Assembly (NCBI RefSeq): GCF_000724085.1
Contig: NZ_CCDL010000003.1
Coordinates: 574,379-638,378 of the forward strand
Source of the DNA: Oceanobacillus manasiensis
Lineage (GTDB): Bacteria > Bacillota > Bacilli > Bacillales > Amphibacillaceae
DNA: 64,000 nucleotides
Reading direction: 5' to 3'
Numbering within the stretch: the stretch's first letter is position 1; each line of letters starts with the position of its first letter. This document shows, piece by piece, positions 26,446 to 36,200 of the stretch. Under the pieces are notes generated by a model. The model saw only the letters and a list, made by a program, of their open reading frames with translations. It did not search any database and was not told the origin of the DNA. A program made the translations under genes and the position numbers.

Positions 26446-27234
26446 CTAATAGCGATAAATATCCGGACGGCGATCAGAAAAAATTGGAATACGCTGTCGA
26501 ACATCATCTACCTGCTCTATTTCCAATTCACTGTATAGAATGGTTTCTTCGTCAGCAGCTTCTTCTAGGATCTCTCCCCAAGGCCCAATAACCATAGAAT
26601 GGCCACCAAACTTATTGTTTGGATCAGCACCAACTCGGTTGCAAGCTACAACATAGCATTGATTTTCAATAGCTCTACTGATCAACAATGCTTTCCAATG
26701 ATCTATTCGTTTTGCAGGCCACTCCGCAACCACGTATAAAATCTTTGTATTATCAAGCATATGTGTTCGAATCCATTCTGGAAAACGAATATCATAGCAA
26801 ATAACACCAGCAGATTTTATTCCGGCCAGTTCAAAAATGCCATTCTCACTACCTTCGATCAAATGCTTTTCCTCATCCATCAGTCTAAATAGATGTGCTT
26901 TTGCATATTCCTTAACGAGTTCACCATTTGAATTGATAACGAACATGGAATTGGTTATGCCTCGTTCTGTGTGCTTGGCAACAGACCCTGCGACAAGATG
27001 CACATCAAATTTCTTAGCGAGTCTTGAAAGGAAGGAGAGAGAACGTTCTCCATTAGAGTCGGCAATCTCTTCTAGACGGGTGAGATCATAGCCAGTTGTC
27101 CAAAGCTCGGGTAAAACGACCACATCTACTTTCTTTTTTTTAAAATTTGCAAACTTGCTTTCTACCTTTTTTTCATTTGCTACCGGGTCTCCAAAAGTAA
27201 TGTCTATCTGCAACAAGGCAACAGACAATGTCAT
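26446..27234 (-). CDS. mtnU: Carbon-nitrogen hydrolase, MtnU/omega-amidase type
   Basis: 262-residue nitrilase-superfamily enzyme. The Glu-Lys-Cys triad is visible: VLPELW, KAHLF and GVICYDIRFPEW. In Bacillus, MtnU is encoded with the methionine-salvage genes and is proposed to hydrolyse 2-oxoglutaramate or 2-oxosuccinamate-type amides produced by glutamine-dependent transamination. ATG 27234 is preceded by AAGGAG. It is divergent from an MtnE-like aminotransferase gene, which supports the assignment. Confidence 0.85.
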   Translation of the reverse strand: MTLSVALLQIDITFGDPVANEKKVESKFANFKKKKVDVVVLPELWTTGYDLTRLEEIADSNGERSLSFLSRLAKKFDVHLVAGSVAKHTERGITNSMFVINSNGELVKEYAKAHLFRLMDEEKHLIEGSENGIFELAGIKSAGVICYDIRFPEWIRTHMLDNTKILYVVAEWPAKRIDHWKALLISRAIENQCYVVACNRVGADPNNKFGGHSMVIGPWGEILEEAADEETILYSELEIEQVDDVRQRIPIFSDRRPDIYRY

Positions 27235-27437
27235 CAAATCAACTCCTTCATTTAAAGCAACGCTAAGCTACCATCCTGATCCTAATTTAAATGCTCGATG
27301 TTATTGGTGCTTATTATCCCATCGCCTCATTTTCCTGTCAATTAACCTGTCCCTTTTGTAAGTGTAGCTTTACAAACGTTGTAAGTTTGGCTAACATAGA
27401 TAATTAGAATTTTAGAATTATTAGAGGTGAGAAAACC

Positions 27438-28610
27438 GTGCAAAGCTTTCCAGTATCAGATACCTTGAAACGCCTGCCAGAACAGTTTTTTGCCAAATTG
27501 GTAAAAAAAGTACAAGCATTAAGCAATGAAGGACACGATATTATTAATCTTGGCCAGGGGAATCCTGATTTGCCAACACCAAACCATATTGTAGAAGAAT
27601 TAAAAACGGCAGCGGATGATCCTGTTTATCATAAATATTCTCCGTTTACAGGTCATGCTTTTCTTAAAGAAGCGGTGGCGACATTTTACAAGCGGGAATA
27701 CGATGTCGATATTGATCCAGAATCAGAGGTAGCGATTCTTTTTGGTGCAAAAACAGGATTAGTTGAAATTAGTCAATGCTTGTTAAATGCAGGAGACACA
27801 GCATTGTTACCTGACCCTGGCTATCCAGATTACATGTCCGGAATTGCGATGGCCAATGCAAATCCAGTCTTTATGCCATTGTTAGAAAAAAATAATTTTC
27901 TACCGAATTATCAGCAACTAAATCAAGTTGACCTGGAAACAGCGAAATTATTATTCTTAAACTATCCAAACAATCCAACTGCCGGGGTTGCGAACAAGGA
28001 ATTTTTTGATGAAACAATTGAACTAGCAAAACAAAACGAAATATGTGTAGTACATGACTTTGCTTATGGGGCGATTGGCTTTGATGGAAAGAAACCGCAA
28101 AGTTTTATGCAATCAGCTGGTGCAAAGGATATTGGGGTAGAAATGTATACTTTGTCTAAAACGTATAACATGGCAGGTTGGCGTGTTGGTTTTGCTGTAG
28201 GAAACACTTCCGTGATTAAAAGCCTTAACCTGATTCAAGATCACTTATACGTCAGCTTGTTTGGTGCGATACAACAAGCAGCAGAGAAGGCTTTACTCGG
28301 GGACCAAACTGCTGTAGACGAATTGGTTGCTACCTATGAAAATAGACGGAATGTGTTAGTAGAAAAATTGCAGGAAATTGGGTGGAACGTTCAAGCGCCA
28401 CGCGGTACATTCTTTGCGTGGCTTCCAGTCCCAGAGGGATATACATCAGAGGAATTTGCTGACCTCCTTTTGGAAAAAGCACATGTTGTGGTAGCGCCAG
28501 GTAATGGATTTGGTGAAGCAGGAGAGGGCTTTGTGCGAGCGGGCTTGCTAGCTAATGAAGAGCGACTTGCTGAAGCTGCAAATCGAATTGGTAACTTAGG
28601 AATATTTTAA
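27438..28610 (+). CDS. mtnE: Pyridoxal-phosphate aminotransferase, MtnE type
   Basis: 390-residue class I aminotransferase; MtnE converts 2-oxo-4-methylthiobutyrate to methionine as the last step of methionine salvage. Visible features are GQGNPDLPTP, the NYPNNPTAG loop, the PLP-lysine region YTLSKTYNMAGWRVGFAVG and the C-terminal arginine in FVRAGLL. GTG 27438 has AGAGGTGAG upstream. The metNIQ operon lies just downstream. I see no SAM riboswitch upstream of mtnE itself. Confidence 0.88.
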   Translation: MQSFPVSDTLKRLPEQFFAKLVKKVQALSNEGHDIINLGQGNPDLPTPNHIVEELKTAADDPVYHKYSPFTGHAFLKEAVATFYKREYDVDIDPESEVAILFGAKTGLVEISQCLLNAGDTALLPDPGYPDYMSGIAMANANPVFMPLLEKNNFLPNYQQLNQVDLETAKLLFLNYPNNPTAGVANKEFFDETIELAKQNEICVVHDFAYGAIGFDGKKPQSFMQSAGAKDIGVEMYTLSKTYNMAGWRVGFAVGNTSVIKSLNLIQDHLYVSLFGAIQQAAEKALLGDQTAVDELVATYENRRNVLVEKLQEIGWNVQAPRGTFFAWLPVPEGYTSEEFADLLLEKAHVVVAPGNGFGEAGEGFVRAGLLANEERLAEAANRIGNLGIF

Positions 28611-28618
28611 ACTTTCTA

Positions 28619-28647
28619 TTGACAAAGTAGAATCCGAAGATTATGAT
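28619..28647 (+). promoter_or_regulatory. Sigma-A promoter of metNIQ
   Basis: TTGACA at 28619-28624, 17-base spacer, TATGAT at 28642-28647. It lies 29 bases before the riboswitch, overlapping the end of the mtnE gap. Confidence 0.85.
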
Positions 28648-28657
28648 AATCATTACG
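28639..28657. promoter_or_regulatory. Fur/Zur-like box overlapping the metNIQ -10
   Basis: GATTATGATAATCATTACG matches 16 of 19 positions of the classical Fur box. The right half, ATTACG, also fits a Zur half-site. A metalloregulator is only a possibility. Confidence 0.4.
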
Positions 28658-28675
28658 TTAACAATATGAATATTT

Positions 28676-28775
28676 CTTATCTAGAGTGACGGAGGGAAAG
28701 GCCCGTTGATGTCACAGCAACCTTCCATTTGGAGTGGTGCTACTTCCTTCAGAATGATTCATTCTGGAAGATAAG
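28676..28775 (+). ncRNA. SAM-I (S-box) riboswitch
   Basis: The P1 stem pairs CTTATC with GATAAG. Between them are the conserved AGAGTGACGGAGGGA, GGCCCG, GATGTCACAGCAACC and GGTGCTAC segments of the S-box. SAM binding stabilises the aptamer and permits the terminator at 28795 to form, switching metNIQ off. Confidence 0.95.
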
Positions 28776-28794
28776 TGTGAGATACTTTTAATCG

Positions 28795-28826
28795 ACACCC
28801 TCTTTCATGATGAAAGGGGGTTTTTT
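28795..28826 (+). terminator. Riboswitch-controlled terminator
   Basis: CCCTCTTTCA pairs with TGAAAGGGGG (one G-T pair) around three bases, followed by TTTTTT. This is the expression platform of the S-box. Confidence 0.9.
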
Positions 28827-28864
28827 GATGGATTGGATTTACAGTCGGAATTGGAGTGAACGTT

Positions 28865-29878
28865 ATGATCAAGGTTGAGCAGGTCAGCAAAGTATATAAT
28901 ACGAAATCCGGCCAAGTAGTCGGTGTAGACAATGTCTCTTTGGAAGTACCTAGAGGAGAGATATACGGTATTGTCGGCTATAGTGGTGCTGGGAAAAGTA
29001 GTTTGCTACGCTGTATAAATATATTAGAGCGGCCAACATCTGGAAAGATTGTGGTAGATGGTATTGATTTACTTCAACTTTCTCCAAAGAAATTAAGAGA
29101 GGCACGACAATCAATCGGAATGATATTTCAAGGGTTTTATCTTGCTTCTGCAAAAACGGTATTTGATAATATCGCCTTTGCTTTAAAAGCAGCTGGAGTA
29201 GCTGCGTCACAAAGGAAGCAACGCGTATTAGAGCTACTTGATCTAGTTGGTCTAACGGACAAAGTGAACCATTATCCTGCTCAGCTAAGTGGTGGGCAAA
29301 AACAGCGTGTTAGTATTGCCAGGGCGCTTGCCAATAATCCAAAAGTGTTACTATGTGATGAAGCAACCTCCGCATTGGATCCGAGCACAACGAAATCAAT
29401 TTTACAGCTATTAAAGAAAATTAACCAAGAGCTTGGGATCACCATCGTTTTAATTACCCATGAAATGGAAGTAGTCAAGGAAATTTGTGATACATGTGCT
29501 GTTATGCAGGATGGAAAAATTATTGAGCAGGGACCTTCTTATGATATTTTTGCAAATCCGAAAGAAGAACTGACTAAGCAATTCATTGACACGGTTATGA
29601 ATTTTGAATTGCCGGCAAAATTACTTAAAGCATGTAAAGGCACGATACTACAATTGCAATTTCGTGGAGATTTGGCTAGCGACCCAGTTGTATCAGATAT
29701 GCTCCAAAAGTTTCAGGTCAGTGGGAATATTCTCCATGGCAAGGTAGAGTACATAAAAGAGACTCCATTAGGGATTTTTATTATGGAGCTGTTGGGGGAC
29801 ACGCAAGAAGTGTCGGCAGCGAAGATTTATTTAAAAGAGCGGTTAAAGCAAGTGGAGGTGATTCAACATGCTCGATAG
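28865..29878 (+). CDS. metN: Methionine ABC transporter ATP-binding protein
   Basis: 337 residues. Walker A YSGAGKSS, signature LSGGQKQRVS, Walker B VLLCDEATSALD and H-loop ITHEMEV are intact. The C-terminal NIL domain (about residues 255-335), which binds methionine and gives transinhibition, is present. ATG 28865 is chosen from GGAG eight bases upstream. It is under S-box control and overlaps metI by 11 bases. Confidence 0.96.
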   Translation: MIKVEQVSKVYNTKSGQVVGVDNVSLEVPRGEIYGIVGYSGAGKSSLLRCINILERPTSGKIVVDGIDLLQLSPKKLREARQSIGMIFQGFYLASAKTVFDNIAFALKAAGVAASQRKQRVLELLDLVGLTDKVNHYPAQLSGGQKQRVSIARALANNPKVLLCDEATSALDPSTTKSILQLLKKINQELGITIVLITHEMEVVKEICDTCAVMQDGKIIEQGPSYDIFANPKEELTKQFIDTVMNFELPAKLLKACKGTILQLQFRGDLASDPVVSDMLQKFQVSGNILHGKVEYIKETPLGIFIMELLGDTQEVSAAKIYLKERLKQVEVIQHAR

Positions 29879-30530
29879 AATCGTCGAAATCCTTCCCGAA
29901 TTGAATGCTGCGTTCTTTGAAACATTATTAATGGTTGGTATAGGGTTGCTTGTAGCTCTTATCCTTGGCCTTCCTATTGGTATTTTACTTTATGTTACAG
30001 ATAAAGGCTTGTTTTGGGAGAATCGGATAGCGAAAAGTACTATTGGTATTTTGGTTAATCTTGTCCGGTCTGTACCTTTTATTATCCTGCTTGTCTTTCT
30101 ATTCCCTGTTACAGATCTCATCGTCGGACGTATTACTGGTCCGCTTGCAGCATCGGTATCCCTATCTGTGGCGGCCATTCCGTTCTATGCTCGTATTGTA
30201 GAGTCTGCTGCCAGAGAGATTGACAAAGGTGTCATTGAAGCAGCTATAGCTGTTGGGGCTTCCCCTTGGTTAATTATCAAGGATATTATTCTCCCTGAAA
30301 CAAAACCGGGACTTATCAGTGGGTTAACGATCACAGCAATTAGTTTAATTGGTTATTCCGCCATGGCTGGGACAATTGGTGGTGGCGGAATTGGGGACTT
30401 AGCCATTCGCTATGGGTATTACCGGTATGACGACACGGTAATGATTACCACAGTTATTGTACTAATTGTATTGGTACAGCTTATACAATATCTTGGTGAT
30501 TTTATTGCTAAGACTGTAAATAAAAAATAA
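29868..30530 (+). CDS. metI: Methionine ABC transporter permease
   Basis: 220-residue MetI permease with five to six membrane helices. The coupling loop EAAIAVGASPWLIIKDIILPE is typical, as is the C-terminal GGGIGDLAIRYGYYRYD. GGAGGTG precedes ATG 29868, which lies inside metN. D- and L-methionine import is inferred from family and riboswitch control. Confidence 0.95.
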   Translation: MLDRIVEILPELNAAFFETLLMVGIGLLVALILGLPIGILLYVTDKGLFWENRIAKSTIGILVNLVRSVPFIILLVFLFPVTDLIVGRITGPLAASVSLSVAAIPFYARIVESAAREIDKGVIEAAIAVGASPWLIIKDIILPETKPGLISGLTITAISLIGYSAMAGTIGGGGIGDLAIRYGYYRYDDTVMITTVIVLIVLVQLIQYLGDFIAKTVNKK

Positions 30531-30554
30531 AAAACATATGGAGGAACAACAACG

Positions 30555-31394
30555 ATGAAAAAAGCACTTATAGCATTTGCAACATTGTTATGTATTCTTT
30601 TACTCGCAGCATGTGGGAACGATGACTCTGGAACAGGGGAAAATGAAAATGAGGGCGAGTCTAAATCCATTAAGTTCGGTGCCACTGTAGGACCGTACAG
30701 TGATATGGTAACAAAAGCTCTTGTGCCACTCTTAGAAGAAAAGGGCTATGAAGTAGAAAACCAAGAGTTTACTGATTATGTCCAGCCAAATAACGCTTTA
30801 TCTAGAGGTGATCTAGATGCGAACCTATTCCAGCACACTATTTATTTAGAAGCCTTCTCAGAAGAAAATGATATGGATCTTTCCTCAGTAATAGCTGTAC
30901 CAACAGCTCCGATGGGCTTATATTCCAATTCTTTCGCAAGTACGGAAGAGATAGCTGAGGGTAGCACAATTGCAATAGCCAATGACCCCACCAATCTTTC
31001 CAGAACGCTGCTAATGTTACAGGATCAAGATTTGATCACGATTAATGAAGAAGTTGATCCGTTAAAAGCTTCAGTTAATGACATTGTGGAGAATCCAAAG
31101 AACCTTGAGTTCGTGGAAGTGGAAGCAGGTCAGCTACCACGTTTAGTTGATAGCGAGGATGCTGCTGCAGTTCCAGGAAACTTTGCACTGGCAGCAGATA
31201 TGGATCTACTAGATGCGTTAGCTTTAGAAGAAATGCCGGATGATTACAGAAACGTCGTTGCCGTTAATACAGAAGATAAGGATGCTCAGTTTGCCAAAGA
31301 TATTAAAGAAGTTATCGAATCAGATGAATTTGAAAAAATTATGGATGAAGAATTCCAAGGTTTTGGTAAACCAGGTTGGATGACTGGAGAATAA
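30555..31394 (+). CDS. metQ: Methionine-binding lipoprotein
   Basis: 279 residues. A lipoprotein signal ends in LLLAACG, with Cys about 20 lipidated. The mature protein is the NlpA/MetQ binding domain (FGATVGPYSDMV near the start, YVQPNNALSRGDLDAN, then PTNLSRTLLML). It captures methionine outside the membrane for MetNI. ATG 30555 follows GGAGGAAC. It is the last gene of the operon. Confidence 0.95.
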   Translation: MKKALIAFATLLCILLLAACGNDDSGTGENENEGESKSIKFGATVGPYSDMVTKALVPLLEEKGYEVENQEFTDYVQPNNALSRGDLDANLFQHTIYLEAFSEENDMDLSSVIAVPTAPMGLYSNSFASTEEIAEGSTIAIANDPTNLSRTLLMLQDQDLITINEEVDPLKASVNDIVENPKNLEFVEVEAGQLPRLVDSEDAAAVPGNFALAADMDLLDALALEEMPDDYRNVVAVNTEDKDAQFAKDIKEVIESDEFEKIMDEEFQGFGKPGWMTGE

Positions 31395-31408
31395 AAATAT
31401 AAATAGTA

Positions 31409-31450
31409 AAACCCTTATTATGCTTCGGCTTCGACATAATAAGGGTTTTT
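31409..31450 (+). terminator. Terminator after metQ
   Basis: AAACCCTTATTATG pairs with CATAATAAGGGTTT around 12 bases, then TTT. Confidence 0.88.
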
Positions 31451-31593
31451 GTATATTTAAGATCAATACTACAAATTACTTGTACTTCATTTAATAACTA
31501 ATCTTTAGAAAAGAGGCTGTATCGGTGTTATATTTGGAAAGGATAAGAAAGACTATTTACTATACCCCTTATAACTCAAGTGGAGGTTACAAG

Positions 31594-32250
31594 ATGAAAG
31601 GAATAATTTCATTTACTTACCGTACCCCAAAGGGTGCAGATACCGTCTTTTACTCAGAAGAAATGCGTGCTTCCAAAGCCTTATTACTAATAGAAGACAT
31701 GGAAAAAACAGGGCGAGCTAAAGATATTCAATTTATAGATACGCACGAACACGTATGGAGGGTGAAAGAATTACGTAAGCAACTAGAAGAAATAAAAACT
31801 GAGCCTCATAATATTAAAATATACTTTGATGGTGGATTTGATCTTAAATCAAAAAAGTCAGGTCTTGGTTGCGCCGTTTATTATGAACAGAACGACAAAA
31901 CATTTCGTATAAGAAGAAACGCGCTGGTAGAAGAACTTGAATCTAATAATGAGGCTGAATATGCTGCGCTTCACTTGGCTGTGCAGGAAGTGGAAGAACT
32001 TGGTGGACATCATATGCCCATTACCATCATTGGCGATTCTCAAGTCGTGATTAAACAGCTCGAAGAGGATTGGCCCTGTTATGAAAAGGAACTTGCAAAA
32101 TGGGCAAACCGTATTGAAGTAAAGTTGGAAAAATTGGGTTTAGAGGCTGAATTTGAACTCGTCTCCCGTAAGAACAATCGTGAAGCAGATCAGCTTGCTT
32201 CTCAAGCTTTAAAAGATGTTAACATTTCGAGTTTAAAAGAAATTGAATAG
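31594..32250 (+). CDS. RNase H-like (reverse transcriptase-like) protein
   Basis: 218 residues. An N-terminal unique domain (residues 1-72) precedes a type I RNase H fold with the catalytic acids in KIYFDGGFD, NNEAEYAAL, IGDSQVV and NREADQLASQ. This arrangement resembles the YpeP/YpdQ-type proteins of Bacillus. It could cut RNA in RNA-DNA hybrids. ATG 31594 is fixed by GGAGG seven bases upstream. Confidence 0.85.
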   Translation: MKGIISFTYRTPKGADTVFYSEEMRASKALLLIEDMEKTGRAKDIQFIDTHEHVWRVKELRKQLEEIKTEPHNIKIYFDGGFDLKSKKSGLGCAVYYEQNDKTFRIRRNALVEELESNNEAEYAALHLAVQEVEELGGHHMPITIIGDSQVVIKQLEEDWPCYEKELAKWANRIEVKLEKLGLEAEFELVSRKNNREADQLASQALKDVNISSLKEIE

Positions 32251-32280
32251 TAAAGTTGAAAAATAAGCTAAGGAAATAAT

Positions 32281-32352
32281 AAGCAAACCCTCTGGTGAAC
32301 AAGTGCCCTTTTTGAAGGTCATGTACTACAAGAGTTGGCAGGGTTTGCTTTT
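32281..32352 (+). terminator. Long-loop terminator or small structured RNA
   Basis: AAGCAAACCCT pairs with AGGGTTTGCTT, followed by TTAATGTTTT. The 48-base loop is unusually long and holds a smaller CCTT/AAGG hairpin. The rest of the 32251-32564 gap shows no gene; an imperfect GTTC-N8-GAAC dyad lies near 32468-32483. Confidence 0.6.
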
Positions 32353-32564
32353 AATGTTTTGAAAACATAGAATAGAACTGTTAAATAGGAATACAATTGG
32401 CTAGATTTGGGTAATAAATAGTTACACAGAAAAGTTCATGAGAATAACACTAGGCGTTGGACATTTTGTTCGTTTTACAGAACAGTTGAGGATGTATAGA
32501 ACTTGTACAGTCGTTATCGTTAAACTAAGATCACGTATTTTATAATTTATTGAGGGTGTCTTAT

Positions 32565-33230
32565 ATGATCAAATTATTAATTGTTGGTCCTCCAAGTGTC
32601 GCTGCAAACAAGCTTTATAGCACAGTGCCAAGTGAAACTGCTATAAAGGTTTTGGGCGTTATGGATGATGAAGCAAATATAAAAAATACTTTAATGCGGA
32701 ATGAGGCAGATCTTGTTTTAATTCATCAAGCTGAAGAGAACTTATTTTTAGCTGAAAGAATGAAACAATATTCTCCAAAAGTTAAGTTATTGTTCGTATT
32801 AGCTTCACCCGACCGAGATGCTGTTCTTTATGGATTAAAAATTGGGGTAGTATCTTTTATTCTTGATAATGTGACACCACATTGTCTTGTAAGATCAATT
32901 AAAAATGTAAATGAGGATCTTCATGTTGTGTCAGGAGAGCTTGTAAGAAACTTTTTTTCTGAAGTTCCAACAGATGATTTTTTTGAAAAACAACTTTTTA
33001 AACATAAGCTAATGAGACATTATTCTTTATCCTCTAGAGAAAAAGAAGTTGCTTTTTTGGTTTATAAAAACAAAAAAAACGTAGAAATCGCAGAAAGATT
33101 GCAGCTTAAAGAAAAAACAGTGCGGGATTATGTCAGTAAAATGTATCGCAAATTTGAGGTTAGAAAAAGAAAGGAACTGATACAAATTCTTAATGAAATA
33201 ATGAGTAGGTATGAAATAGACAAAAAGTGA
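32565..33230 (+). CDS. LuxR-type regulator with degenerate receiver
   Basis: 221 residues. The C-terminal helix-turn-helix (about residues 150-210: LSSREKEVAFLVYKNKKNVEIAERLQLKEKTVRDYVSKM in outline) is a good NarL/FixJ domain. The N-terminal half has the length and pattern of a receiver, but the acidic pair is replaced (IVGPPS), the phosphorylated aspartate position reads LVLIHQ, and the conserved lysine near LLKD reads ILDN. Phosphorylation is therefore unlikely. ATG 32565 has GAGGGTG upstream. It converges on a sensor kinase gene. Confidence 0.82.
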   Translation: MIKLLIVGPPSVAANKLYSTVPSETAIKVLGVMDDEANIKNTLMRNEADLVLIHQAEENLFLAERMKQYSPKVKLLFVLASPDRDAVLYGLKIGVVSFILDNVTPHCLVRSIKNVNEDLHVVSGELVRNFFSEVPTDDFFEKQLFKHKLMRHYSLSSREKEVAFLVYKNKKNVEIAERLQLKEKTVRDYVSKMYRKFEVRKRKELIQILNEIMSRYEIDKK

Positions 33231-33281
33231 CTGCCTAAAATAATATGCGAGGGGAGCATGAGTGGAATAAATTCACCTAGC

Positions 33282-36200
33282 TCACCCAGTTGGAATAGTA
33301 AAGGATATCGTAGTTCCTACATTCAACTCACTTTTAATGTCTAATCCCTTGCCAAATAATTGACGTAATCGTCTGTCCGTATTGAATATTCCTACGCCTG
33401 TCCGCTCAGTAGGTTGATAGTTTGCAAGGTGCGCCTGTTGTTCGGGATGCATACCGACACCATTATCACTAATTGAAATTCTCGTAAGCCCATCATCCTG
33501 TTTTTTTACCTGAACAATAATTTTACCACCTATAGCTTTCTTTAATATCCCATGGTTAATTGCATTTTCAACCAATGTCTGAATGGACAGTGGTGGCAAT
33601 TTTACATTAATGCTTTGGTCGACAGCCCATTCTACTTTGACACGGTCGCCAAATCTAGCTTTTTCAATTTCAATGTAGGAATGTACCATTGTTAATTCCT
33701 CTTTAAGGCCGACTAGGCTATCAGTGTTTTTGAAAGCAAAACTAGTTTGAATGAACTGAATGAAATGATCTAATACATATCGCATTTTCACTTCATCAAC
33801 TTCCATTAAATACAAAATAGAGTTCAAGGTGTTAAATAAAAAATGTGGTTTAATTTGCGCTTGCAACCAAGCCGCTTCCATGCGCATATGCTCGGTAATA
33901 GAAGTTTTTAGTTTTACAAGCACGTCTACACGGGATCTCAATTCCATGGGATCTATAGGTTTGGCAATATAATCATTTGCACCAGAAGAAAAACCAGTAT
34001 ATAAATCCTCTGGACTGTTTCTAGCTACAAGCAATAGGATAGGCAATTCAGAAAGGGTGTATTGCTGCCTAACCTTCTTTGTTAGTTCATACCCTGACAT
34101 ATATGGCATCATGACATCCGTAATCAGCAAGTGGAATTTATCCATTTGTAATTTTTCTAACGCATCGGCTCCGTTTAACACAGTGGTTATCTCATATTGC
34201 TCTGACGCCAGTAAACTTTTTAGCACCCGTAGGTTAATTGTCTCATCATCCACAATTAAAATCTTTGGCGTTTCAGAGTGAAGAATAGCACGCCTTTTTT
34301 CCAAGCTCTTTGTAACGGCAGCTTCATCTCGTCCCGTTGGGGAAGCAGATGATTTCTCAACTTGAACGACATTCTCCTTGGCTAAAGGTAAAGAAAAAGA
34401 AAATACGGATCCTTTATGAACCTCTGAAAGAACTTTCATTTCCCCACCATGTAATTTAACTAACTGATTGGTAATGGTTAAACCTAAGCCAACACCACCT
34501 CTAACGTCAATATTGTCTTCGACTCCTTGTTCATATGGCTGAAAGATAGAATGGATCCTATCCTTCCTCATCCCAATACCAGTATCCGAAACTGATATCA
34601 CGGCTTTGTTCTCCAAATATTCGGCGGAAATAGTGATCGTTCCTTTTTCAGTATACTTAATCGAATTATGGAGTAAGTTTATAAGAATCTGAATTAATCT
34701 ATTTTCATCTGCAATTACAATCCGGGCATCTCTTGATATATTATTTTTTATTCGAACTGGTCGGTCCTCAACTAAATAAAGGAGCATATCTACTACTCCA
34801 GCCGTAATGGCTTGTAAATGTACCGGTTTCAATTTTAAGCTCAATTTTTTCTCTTTAATTTTCCCCAAATCTAACAGATCATTGATCATGGAGGACATTC
34901 GTTTACCTACAGTAACGAGTAATGCCAAATCCTGACGATCCTGCACATTCAACTTATTTTCCTTATTATGTAGCAAAGAATGGCCAATATTAATCATACT
35001 GTGTAATGGATTACGTAGTTCGTGCGATGTATTAGCAAGGAATGCATCCTTTCGCTTATCCGCTTCGAGTAGTTCTTCGGAAAGCCTCTCTATCCGATGT
35101 ACATTTCGAAAGAAACGCTTTAACCAGAAAGCGGAAAAGAGAAAGATAGTAATCAATAAATCAACAGGATAGAAAAAACGTTCAATCGTAGTGTTGCTAT
35201 ATATAATTGCCCATATAACATTATTTGTTATAGCAGCAGCACTTAACAACAAGTACAAAACATCTTCCAATTGATTCTTGGTTGCTTTGTAAAACTGTAC
35301 GGTAATAAAGCAGGTAGTAGTTAGTAAAACAATGCCTAATAGGAAGCTTGCCTTAAGTATGTATGATACTGGTGCTAGAATGATAAATCCTACGTATACC
35401 ATACAAGCAGCTAGAAACCAGTTGAGTAACGTTTTGTTTGCAAACTCCGGAAGTAAATGCTTAAAGAATAAAAGCATAAAAGAAGCGATACTTGTATATA
35501 CCAAGAATAATAGCTTTACACTAATTTCATAAGGAATAGGCATAAGTTTTAATAAGAATTTATCTACATCTAAAAGAATCATAAACATCGCAGCGATAAG
35601 TAACAGAAAAAAATATAATAAGCTTTTTGGCCTTTTACCAAAAAAATATAGAAATGCAGTAAATATAGCAACAACTCCAAGTACGGCTAGAACAACGATT
35701 TGACTAATAACAGAAAAAGCCGTCTCCTTATTAATTGCTTCGGCATATCCAAACTTCACAACGCCTACTTCTGAGGATCTAATTGGATACTTTCCGTGGG
35801 CAACCTGTATGGTCATGTCCACTGCGTCCTTTTCTGAACGAAAGGAAACAGTGTAGGGGACCTTTAAGGGAGCATATTCCGACAGTTTTGTTGAAGGATT
35901 ACCTGATCCGCCAATCTCAACTCCATCAATAAATAGCTTTGAGGCAGATTGTATAATAGGCATGCGTATTCCATAGTCGACTGTTGCACTAGATTTGGGT
36001 AGAAGGATTTTTAAATGATACGTTCCAACAGTGTAGTCAGAATGGTGTGGAATCTTATTCCAACCATTGGGGAAGGTACTATACGCCCCGTTGTCTGGTG
36101 TCTTTAGTAGTGCTTTATCCAATAATACATCTGGGTAAAACTTCCATTTGCCTAAGAGAGGGATAGTTAGCCTATCTTCTAGCTGACCCTGTCTTAAGTC

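Noticed and set aside
27235..27437. SAM riboswitch for mtnU/mtnE
   Set aside because: No S-box core elements are found here; the only one lies upstream of metNIQ.
32460..32490. LexA box upstream of the LuxR-type gene
   Set aside because: The dyad is GTTC-N8-GAAC, the inverse order and wrong spacing for LexA.
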